A stretch of 64,000 bases of DNA from contig OX336340.1 of NCBI GenBank assembly GCA_946902875.1, forward strand, positions 17,933,566 to 17,997,565, in the 5' to 3' direction. The notes under the pieces are model-generated. The model worked only from the letters and a program-made list of their open reading frames with translations, did no database searches and was not told where the DNA came from. Shown piece by piece: positions 42,801 to 48,683 of this stretch; position 1 is the stretch's first letter, and each line of letters begins with the position of its first letter. Position numbers and translations under genes: made by a program. The DNA comes from Nematopogon swammerdamellus (taxonomy: Eukaryota > Arthropoda > Insecta > Lepidoptera > Adelidae).

Positions 42801-45796
42801 ACTTCTGCATCAGACAATGATAGTACATACTACCTACTAATTTCCAGTCAAGTTGACTCTACGTAAGTACTTACATTCATATTTATAACATAAAGTAGGT
42901 ACACAACATTTGCGCAGGACAGGATTCAAATAATAGTATTGCGTCTGTGATGTGACTAGGTCTTCACCTAGGTAGTCTGAGCCTTTAGCTGCAATCTGTA
43001 CACACAAAGAAACGGAAACTACTATTTGTTTGTACGGGAACGGAACACGTCAGTCATACGATCGCCGCCTCCTACCTACCTAGTACCACGACGAAAACCG
43101 AGAAACAGAAAATTATGCTAAATTACGAAAAGTCTTCTCCCGCCATACACGCCCGACTATATTCTATTCTAATTTTATTTCTACATTCGTTCGAGTCCAG
43201 TCACATCACATCACGACATATTATTGACCTTTTTTGACAACTACAAACAAAAACACAAAGAATATATTCAAAAACATATGATCGGCGGCGTGAACCTTAT
43301 ATACAAGAACTGTCAAATTCTGCAAAAGTGGCTATTCCGACGCCGGTTATTGAAGTGTGTGTGCATTTGTGTACACGCAAAGTATATAACACGTATATCG
43401 TAAAATCGGTATAGAGGTGGTAGTGATATGTAATAGTATTAGTAATACCATAGACAAACGGCGTCGGAATAGCGGCGGCGTAACTATTAATTGTGTTATA
43501 TTTTTTTTTAATCAGAAACACTGTTTTTCTACTATAATTTTGGGGAAATTATTTTTCAACCTGTGGAAATTTGAAAAAATCGCATCTGGGAACTCTCGTA
43601 AATGACAGATACGTCGTTTATATAATATTTATGAATAGATAACTATTAATTGTGTTATATTTTTTTATCAGAAACACTGTTTTTCTAGTATAATTTTGGG
43701 GAAATAATTTTTCAATCTGGGGAAATTGGATAAATAGCATCTGGCAACTCCTGTCAATGACAGGAGCAACATTATTTTGCAAAGTGACATTTTGAATTGA
43801 TTTTGAAAGCAATCGGTCCAGTAACTATAAAGTTCAAAAAGGCGGCCACATTTTTTAATTTTGACAACAGATTCGTATTCAGGGCCCACACATACACCCA
43901 GATATCGATTTTGAAAGCAATCTGTCAAGTAACTAAAAAGATCAAAATGGCGGCCACTTGTTTTAAATTTTGACTACAGATTCGTATTCAGAGCCCACAC
44001 AGACACCCAGATATCGATTTTGAAAGCAATCGGTCCAATAACTAAAAAGTTCAAAATGTCGGCCACTTTTTTTTAATGTTCACTACAGATTCGTATTTGG
44101 TCTAGAAATAAGATTCAGGCGAAAAAACGTCAACATTCGAGAAAATATGAAAAAATAGGTTGTTTTATTTTTTTCTCCGGAAATATCGACTTAAGTGAAA
44201 AACGTGTAAGACAAAAAGTGTCTTATATTTTGTTTAGAAATAAGAATCCGCCAAAAAACATCACCAATCGAAAAAAATTTGGGAAAAAAAATTTAAGATT
44301 TTTTTTTTCTCCGGAAATATCGATTTTATTGAAAAACGTGTAAGAATAAAAGTGTCTTATATTTCCTCTAGAAATAAGATTCAGGTGAAAAAATATCAAC
44401 ATTGGAGAAATTAAATCAGGAAAGGGGGCGGAGCTTTCCATACAAATGCCGTCCTGCATAATTCAGAATCGCGGCGAGGTATAAATCGAGAACCAATGAT
44501 GATACGACAACAAATTAGGTCTTGTTTTTCAAGTAGTTCGATACACTCTTAGATTATTTTATCACATCTTCCCCGGTTTTCCTGTAAATTGAGTAGAAAT
44601 AAAAATTTCTGAATAAAATTATATCTCCATAACCGACCACTCTAGAGAAAATCACCTAAGAACAAAAGAAGCTTGTATTTAGTCAATAAATACGATCCCG
44701 AAGAAAAATCCAGTCCCTGAAATTTCCCAGGAAATGTTCAGAATTCCCAAACAAAGTGGTGGTTTTAACAACTCCATATTATATCCTCTCGCAAACTTTA
44801 CCTACTTTGGTACCAAATCACACTACCTAATTCCGATCCCTGAATCTGATGTCAGCCCATAACACCGGGTGAACTAGGTGCCATGTCAGTGCTTCTCCTC
44901 ATTTCATGTCGGCTACACTGAACTGGACGGAAAACACGAGCTATTTACATAGCCGTTTCGACCAACGTATCATTCAGTGCGGTGGTAGAAATCCGGCCGG
45001 GAAAAACCTTACCACCTAGTAAGGTAAGAATGGAATGAGGCGCAACCTCTCGAAATGAACAGTCCAATGCATTAAAATGTAGAACCGGACTCACTGGACT
45101 TTAGCCTCTTAATGCCAAACCCAGAAAACAAAAAAATATACTAAAAGTATTGTTTATGATCGCAGATAGCCAAACCATAAAAAAAGTTTAGATTTTATCG
45201 TAGCACATCACTATTACATTAAATAAGGCAACATTATTTTGCAAAGTGACATTAGCTACTGTCAGTTTACTTCGTCTGATTAAAAATACGACTTTAGGGA
45301 TTGATTCGTATTTACCACAGAACACCATAGAAAACCATACTTCTCTGATCTGTGGTATTTACTTACATTTTCCTCAAACTTCTGCTCCTCCTTTTTCTCG
45401 TTTTTCTTTGTACCGAGGACTGCGGACAAGTCGTAACCCCCAGACTCACTCAAGCTTGATAACTTTCCTGCAGACTGACTCAAGGTATTCAATTCGGCGT
45501 TCAGTCGTTCCACATCAACGACAGACAAATTACCTGTCTTCTTAGCTATTTCTTGAAGTGCTAATATCTTTTGAGCCGATGCATGGACGGATTGGAGATT
45601 TTTCTCAAAAACATCTCTATTAATTTCTAGTTCATTCTCGTCATTCGGTTTAATGATGTTGCTTATATCTTTCACCTGTTCTTCAGAAACGATCGCTTCT
45701 TTGATGACTGCGCCGTTTTTGTCTTTAGTCACTGCCAGATACTGTCCTTTTGCTCCGCCGTAGAACGGTAAGTATGAGGTAGACGCCAGTTGACTT
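33666..45796 (-). CDS. Module C: secreted GGxAIAGPGG-repeat protein
   Basis: Three exons in phase: 45796-45367, 34424-34337 and 33829-33666, with junctions tttcag/AAG, AAT/gtaagt, ttgcag/GTG, GTCG/gtaagg and acgcag/GAT. They encode 226 residues ending in TGA. The N-terminal part is hydrophilic, helix-prone and charged (VERLNAELNTLSQSAGKLSS). The C-terminal exon holds GLAIAGEGGLASSKP then VATAVVATGGIAVARPVATA and IAGVDPTALGVG, the DUF4774-like signature known in insect secreted proteins of unknown role. The first exon needs two bases from an upstream exon and no ATG or signal peptide lies between it and module B. The leader of gene A (49277-49225) fits exactly; with it the protein is 254 residues. 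The 10.9-kb intron is mostly inserted DNA. Confidence 0.78.
33863..34085 (+). mobile_element. SINE-1, head-A copy next to a splice acceptor
   Basis: GTCAGCCTCGGTAGCTCAGT, ATAAGCACACCTGGACGCGG, GATGGGTGACCTCTCGACC, CGTGGTTCGGATTCCACG, then body to GTCGGTTGAAGCGGCTAAAG. 3' part missing. It lies in the intron of module C, antisense, where the branch point of the last acceptor (33829) would be. Confidence 0.8.
34337..34424 (-). CDS. Module C exon b
   Basis: 88 bases, 29 codons plus one base: VGEEGVGIETIEDTTPELGN then SSIAEAKPV. Acidic linker between the helical part and the repeat exon. Both splice sites are near consensus and phases (0 in, 1 out) agree with the neighbours. Confidence 0.78.
34896..34931 (+). 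repeat. 36-base inverted repeat, left partner
   Basis: TAAAGTCGTATTTTTAATCA then GACGAAGTAAACTGAC. The exact complement is at 45261-45296, 10.4 kb away. The pair encloses nearly the whole module C intron. Confidence 0.85.
34932..35238. other. No feature recognised
   Basis: AT-rich DNA inside the inverted-repeat pair. Confidence 0.4.
35239..35390 (+). repeat. CAGAAACACTG repeat, distant copy
   Basis: CAGAATCACTGTTTTTCTAG, AGCATCTGGCAACTC, GACAGATAAGTTGTTTATAT and GTAGATAACTATTA match two tandem copies at 43513-43770. Followed by GGCTATTCCGACGCCGG, which recurs at 43330 and, complemented, at about 43459. So both edges of this inserted region share sequence. Confidence 0.65.
35391..35946. other. 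GC-rich leader-like sequence
   Basis: 35600-35760 has CGCGTCGCGTCGCGTCG and several GTGCTGTG/GAGTGCTGTG repeats, different in composition from the AT-rich flanks. It could be a promoter and 5' leader for the exon candidates to the right; no TATA box seen. Confidence 0.3.
35947..36062 (+). other. Candidate exon bounded by splice signals
   Basis: Between TTATTTTCAG and GTAAGT. One frame is open until a TAG formed by its last three bases, so it would be untranslated or the end of a coding region (…SSNKYIIV). Unrecognised. Confidence 0.3.
36206..36480 (+). repeat. Dispersed lepidopteran repeat copy
   Basis: CTAGCTGTTCCCCGTGGCTT, CCATACAAAATGTATGAG, CGGGGTGGAGACAATTCTAA and CGGTCTAGCGGTTCTTGAGT ending in a TA-rich tail. 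Same class as 19386 and 37260. Confidence 0.65.
36720..36780 (+). CDS. Candidate coding exon
   Basis: 61 bases between TATCTACAG and GTAAGT. In one frame it is fully open, ESKLNDEVPDPSHSSVRSSL, phase 2 in and 0 out. In another frame it starts MKFLILPIAL and stops, which looks like a signal start but ends too soon. It joins the exon at 38001 in phase 0. No family recognised. Confidence 0.3.
36890..37235. repeat. GC-rich palindromic cluster
   Basis: Contains TAGTTCAGTGAACGCGGTG, GAACTAGTTC, TAGCTCAGGCTGAGC, and two runs of CCGACCGACCGAC. The density of short palindromes recalls 60.5-61.1 kb. Confidence 0.5.
37260..37640 (-). repeat. Dispersed lepidopteran repeat, minus copy
   Basis: GTATGTATGTATGTTCCACC, GATGAAACTTCGTACAAGCA, AACCGAATTGTTCCGCGCGC and, at the right end, ACACGCGAGCGAAGCCGCGG with GGAAAAGCTAGTA. 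Inverse of 19540-19800. Confidence 0.7.
37641..38000. other. No feature recognised
   Basis: AT-rich; ends in the acceptor of the next candidate exon. Confidence 0.35.
38001..38079 (+). CDS. Candidate coding exon
   Basis: After AAAATTTTCAG: LQSQNISQPNTSVIGTLLWM then DESSNR and one base before GTATCA. Phase 0 in, phase 1 out. It fits the exon at 36720-36780 but not the exon at 39554 (joining gives a stop), so these may belong to a different transcript. Unrecognised. Confidence 0.3.
38481..38642 (+). repeat. Long inverted repeat, left arm
   Basis: 162 bases, GC-rich, with its own internal palindrome GAGCTCTCC…GGAGAGCT at about 38518 and 38600, and GTGGTGG/CCACCACC halves. Confidence 0.85.
38990..39272 (-). 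mobile_element. SINE-2 copy inside the inverted-repeat element
   Basis: TTTTTTTTATGTTATCTGAT, TGGGTGGCTGAGTCCGAGGG, CCAATATCACCTCCGAGAAA, CAACCCAGTCGACTACAATT and GGTTCCGAACGGTGGAGCAG. Inserted after the host element. Confidence 0.85.
39317..39400 (+). mobile_element. tRNA-like SINE head
   Basis: GGTAGCCTAGTGGGCAAAGC resembles an A box and GTGGGATCGAAACCCACCC a B box with a pairing T-arm, but the acceptor stem does not pair. A tRNA-derived SINE remnant; not a working tRNA gene. Confidence 0.5.
39554..39730 (+). CDS. Element ORF, exon 1 (5' end unknown)
   Basis: 177 bases between ATACTTGCAG and GTAAGT, phase 0 at both ends, 59 codons. Includes APYVECFMECGPQTAGPMNY and a basic patch KPVAKKPRTDDY, a likely nuclear signal. 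Start codon not found upstream within the element. Could be a DNA-binding accessory protein of the element; inference only. Confidence 0.55.
40090..40395 (+). CDS. Element ORF, exon 2
   Basis: After ATTTAAAG, phase 0, 101 codons then TAA. Begins LELEADLVKKRLQMELENI, a short coiled coil, followed by acidic DEEADVSDENEASD, an Arg/Asp-rich disordered part and a hydrophobic end (KAILELDFIIWGLAP). Coiled coils of the LEADLVKKRLEME type close several Myb/SANT- or MADF-like proteins of insects. The DNA-binding half would then be missing or upstream. Confidence 0.5.
   Translation, partial: LELEADLVKKRLQMELENIADEEADVSDENEASDVQQEANENAQSSGCATPHARTPADRRDDGVRRNDDTRAAGGTSVISQLAKAILELDFIIWGLAPVFE
40455..40640 (-). 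pseudogene. Minus-strand coding remnant in the element
   Basis: A frame with strongly GC-rich third positions: RRLVSDDLMDRKTDDPLRRT then SQQFFDGAYVDHSYVSISAR, ending in TAG. The codon bias suggests it was once coding, in the direction opposite to the ORF above. Family not recognised; a transposase remnant is possible. Confidence 0.35.
41593..41753 (-). repeat. Long inverted repeat, right arm
   Basis: 161 bases, complement of the left arm with scattered substitutions. Same internal palindromes. The plus frame that crosses it (41597-41818) is not considered coding. Confidence 0.85.
41841..42483. other. No feature recognised
   Basis: AT-rich sequence right of the inverted-repeat element. Confidence 0.4.
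42484..42804 (-). CDS. Orphan terminal exon
   Basis: After the good acceptor TTGTCTGATGCAG, 106 codons then TAG. Protein-like and Ser/Thr/Pro-rich: RGPFPHSLINSGRMTRAARP, GTPRLSPLHLDGRSGTASTA, then QTQSELGSVVVQKITKYNSI. Codon use is balanced and unlike its flanks. I do not recognise the family. It lies inside the module C intron on the same strand, so it is either a captured gene fragment, a nested gene's last exon, or retrotransposon coding sequence. Confidence 0.4.
   Translation of the reverse strand, partial: KFLSPQRTRGPFPHSLINSGRMTRAARPRECLGTPRLSPLHLDGRSGTASTASDSYLHQMSAQTQSELGSVVVQKITKYNSIVLLGIASEGTSPIPHTLSSVLPID
42830..43512. other. No gene recognised
   Basis: Two copies of the CTATTCCGACGCCG motif, one direct at 43330 and one complemented at 43459, otherwise AT-rich. 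Confidence 0.4.
43513..43770 (+). repeat. CAGAAACACTG tandem pair
   Basis: Two units at 43513 and 43669 (period 156) with CAGAAACACTGTTTTTCTA, GGGGAAAT and CGCATCTGGGAACTC or AGCATCTGGCAACTC. A third unit is 8.1 kb away at 35239. Confidence 0.7.
43800..44098 (+). repeat. 108-base tandem repeat, three units
   Basis: Units start at 43800, 43908 and 44017 with ATTTTGAAAGCAATC, AAAATGGCGGCCAC-like sequence, ACAGATTCGTATTC and CACCCAGATATCG. The last unit is shortened. Confidence 0.85.
44099..44400 (+). repeat. 134-base tandem repeat, 2.3 units
   Basis: Units start at 44099, 44233 and 44367 with TAGAAATAAGATTCAGG-like sequence, CTCCGGAAATATCGA and GAAAAACGTGTAAGA. Directly follows the 108-base array. 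Confidence 0.8.
44401..44842. other. No feature recognised
   Basis: AT-rich, no match seen. Confidence 0.4.
44843..45030 (-). mobile_element. SINE-1 body fragment
   Basis: TGATGTCAGCCCATAACACC, CTGAACTGGACGGAAAACAC, ATAGCCGTTTCGACCAACG and ACCACCTAGTAAGGTAAGAA. Lacks both tail and head. Confidence 0.7.
45261..45296 (-). repeat. 36-base inverted repeat, right partner
   Basis: Exact complement of 34896-34931. It lies 71 bases from the donor of module C exon a. Sequence inside the two copies diverges at once, so if these are transposon ends the terminal repeats are short. Both are preceded by TA, compatible with a TA target. Confidence 0.85.
45367..45796 (-). CDS. Module C exon a
   Basis: 430 bases. 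After a split codon it reads SQLASTSYLPFYGGAKGQYL, then a lysine/glutamate-rich region with heptad-like leucines around SVVDVERLNAELNTLSQSAG, ending KFEEN before GTAAGT. Low-AT coding composition stands out from both flanks. Confidence 0.82.
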
Positions 45797-46255
45797 CTGA
45801 AATATGAATTTGTGGATTTCTGAACACATACAAAATGTTCTATTGGTTTTTATAATTTTGTTCGTTTATTTATGACATTAATTTCATCATTTAGTTTTAA
45901 AATTACCATGTTTTGTTCCTCATTCACCTTACTCCAACTATCAGAAGGGATGAGCGCCTGGTAAATTCTTTCTTGCAAAGGTTTGATCGTTCATTTGAGT
46001 AATTGTTGATTGCAGAACGGAATTTTATTTTGACAGGTAGAAATAAAATAGAACACAATATAATAATAATTTTATTGGTTTATTTAAATTTTACTTCGCG
46101 ATTTTAAGCCCACACAATTAATTTAAATTGAGCAAATTGTGGGATCCAATAAGGCATTTCAAAATTAATACTGAAGTCAGAAATGTCTTACCGGATAAAC
46201 TTTTCTTACCCTAAAGAAACAAACCTTAGATCGTATACATATCTGGTTATCTACT
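45797..46255. other. Gap between modules B and C
   Basis: Searched on the minus strand for a signal-peptide exon for module C and found none. Contains the AATAAA sites of module B (near 46071-46084). Confidence 0.5.
46071..46084 (-). promoter_or_regulatory. Poly(A) signals for module B
   Basis: Two AATAAA hexamers on the minus strand (46076-46071 and 46084-46079), about 170-185 bases after the module B stop. Confidence 0.5.
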
Positions 46256-46748
46256 CTAACTAGTATAAACTCTCAATTCTGACTCCGCATGTGCTATGCC
46301 ACCGGGGCCAGCGATTGCTACAGCTGTGGGATTGAAATGTATTCTAACATTCATATTTGGTCCTACAATCGCCTGAGATATGGGATTGGCAATAGCTGTA
46401 CCCTTGTCGTTTGCTATAGCATGTGCGACGGGGCTCAGGTCTAATACTGTTTCTCTTTCATCATCATTATTTTGGCTTATTAATATTGTTTTATCATTGT
46501 TATTAATAACATTATTGTCAATTGGATTTCCTTTTATTCTAATAGCTACCTCTTCAATATATTTTTCGGAATTATCTTTATCAAACGGTGGATGATTAGG
46601 AAGATTATCCAACCACGCTTTATTTTTTAAGCTTCTTAATTGAACATAATTTGTTACTACAGCAAGTTCTCCTGCTTCGTTTCTTGGTGTTTCTATTTTT
46701 CCATGTGGAAATACGAACTCTTCCGGAGAACCAATGAGCTGGACGTAC
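46256..46748 (-). CDS. Module B: GGxAIAGPGG-type terminal exon
   Basis: One 493-base exon after the acceptor CTTCCGTTAG; one base completes a split codon, then 163 residues and TAG. It starts YVQLIGSPEEFVFPHGKIET, has an Asn/Asp-rich middle, and ends with degenerate AIA units: VAHAIANDKGTAIANPISQA, IVGPNMNV and AVAIAGPGGIAHAESELRV. Same family as gene A and module C. It has no ATG or signal peptide of its own. Either it uses gene A's leader exon (phase 2, making 191 residues) or the 18-base exon at 47062-47045. Poly(A) signals lie near 46071-46084. Confidence 0.75.
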
Positions 46749-47044
46749 CTAACGGAAGAGGAAATAAATATTTTTAATTCATGAATTTAATCTTGTTCAA
46801 CAAATTCACATGATGGGTTATTGGATTAAGGAAAAACCGCATGCCCTTGTTTATATATAAATTGAAAGTGTAAGCTATAATTTATAAATTGAATGTTCTA
46901 ACTAATATATTTGGAAGAAGCGCACCTGAATTACGGTATTATTACCGATGTATTCGTAATTGAAAACATAGTATCGTTGAATTTTACACCATAATTAACA
47001 ATCGAGGTATAATACCTATAATATCTTTATGTAGATGTACCTAC

Positions 47045-47062
47045 CGAAACACCTTGCTCATT
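47045..47062 (-). CDS. Candidate micro-exon or start exon for module B
   Basis: 18 bases between AACTTTTAG and GTAGGT: A-ATG-AGC-AAG-GTG-TTT-CG. It keeps phase 2 on both sides, so it can be spliced between gene A's exon 2 and module B, or its ATG can start a leaderless product MSKVFR followed by YVQLIG. Confidence 0.35.
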
Positions 47063-47107
47063 CTAAAAGTTTAAATGTGATGGCATAATTATCTGTCTAC
47101 AATATAT

Positions 47108-47113
47108 TTTATT
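47108..47113 (-). promoter_or_regulatory. Poly(A) signal of gene A
   Basis: AATAAA about 20 bases after the stop codon, in a short AT-rich 3' UTR. Confidence 0.6.
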
Positions 47114-47131
47114 TACAAAAATAATAACCCT

Positions 47132-48683
47132 CTATGCAACTTTGTCTTCAGTTTCATGGTAATATACGACAGGCCCAGTCGCCACCAACTTTCCTCCTGG
47201 GACAATATCCAGGTCTCTCGGTGTTGAATCGCTACCGGCTGAATGTAGAATTTCCTGTTGTTTTCTTAGGCGCGAAATCAACTGATTAAGATCGATATCT
47301 GACGAGAGAGCCACAACTCGTGCCGACGGCCCTGCCACCGCTAGTCCTCCAGGCTGCGTGTAGGCGAGACCCCCAGGACCGACGATCGCTGTCCCTCCTC
47401 GACCGGCAGTCGCTACACCTCCGGGGCCTGCGATCGCCACACCACCCCTTCGAACCTTCAGCCGGTTTATGAAGAAACCTGGACTAGGAGCCAAGGGTTT
47501 CTTGTTACCGAATAGACCGAATTCCGAAAACCTTAAATCACCATCATCATCGCTCTCCTTGTCATCCTCGAATGCATCTGATGTGTCAGGTTCACTAGTC
47601 TGCACAGTGATTTTGCTCGGTTTCTTGCTACTGATTTTGGTAGATTTTTTAGATTTGTACCGAATCGGTATTATGTTTGTACTCTTTTCTTCATCTGTAG
47701 GAAGAATACTTCTTAATTTCATTGCTCGTGATGCACGTCTAGATATCAACTTATTGGTTTCCTTCGCGATGGCATTGTCTAAAATATCACTGTCGTCGAT
47801 TTCGACCGGTTTTGTCTTCCGGACCCCTCTGTTGCAAACGTCTGCGGATTGGCCATATTCAACAACATTATTCAGATTTCCTGCTTGGAACCAGGCTAAG
47901 AAGGGATCCTTGATCAAAATAGGGAAGAATGGTGCTAGAGGCCATGGAATAGATGGTAGAGACGGAAACTGTTTCAGAAGAGGGCCATTATTATCTCCAG
48001 TTGTACTAATAGGTACATAATTGTAACCATGGCTGTTTTTAGAGCGTAGTGGTACCATTATATATTTAGGAAATGTCACCATGGGTGCATAATCGCTAAG
48101 CAAATCGGATGCTGGCACGCCGTACCCGATCGGTTCATCGTCTTCTGTAGAAATAGGATTCTGCAATAAGAATGGAACCTGCCTGTGCATGTTGGATCTC
48201 TTGCTACGAGAATTATAGATCAAATTGTTAGTGCTCTTATCCTCTGTTGGTAAGATATTTTCATGATCAAATCCATAATCTGCGGGATTTTCGTCACTTC
48301 TTTGGAAAATGTAAGGTCGAATTGGATACTTAGGATGTTGTCGATTCTCGAAGTCAGATTTTCTCCTCTGGTTTTCGTTGACTTGTTTAATTTTTTCCAG
48401 TAATTCGGTAGTGCTATATTTTATGGGTGCTGTCGGTTGAAATTCATCGTAAGAATTCGAAATTATTTCTGGATTGTCTATTGGAACTAGGTACTTTTGA
48501 TATGTATAGTAATGCTTTCTATGTGGCTTTTTGAGATTTTGATTTATTTGTTTAATTTTCTCGATGATGTCACGAGTAGTGTCTTTCTTGGGTTCGTCGG
48601 TCGGCGCAGCGTCGTCATTGCCCGGCTTCAAAGTTATTATTTGAGTCTGGACAGGTATTTCCATTACAAATTGTTCATCATCA
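47132..48683 (-). CDS. Gene A exon 3
   Basis: 1552 bases, 516 codons then TAG, the longest open frame in the window. The opposite-strand frame at 47469-48020 is a shadow of its Ser/Asp-rich part. Confidence 0.92.

Larger units (their letters stand above)
46749..47131. other. Gap between gene A and module B
   Basis: 3' UTR of gene A with AATAAA, then AT-rich sequence. The only exon candidate is the micro-exon at 47062-47045. Confidence 0.5.

Noticed and set aside
47469..48020. 183-codon plus-strand open frame
   Set aside because: It is the complement of gene A exon 3; its Ser/Leu-rich composition mirrors the Asp/Lys/Glu-rich real protein.
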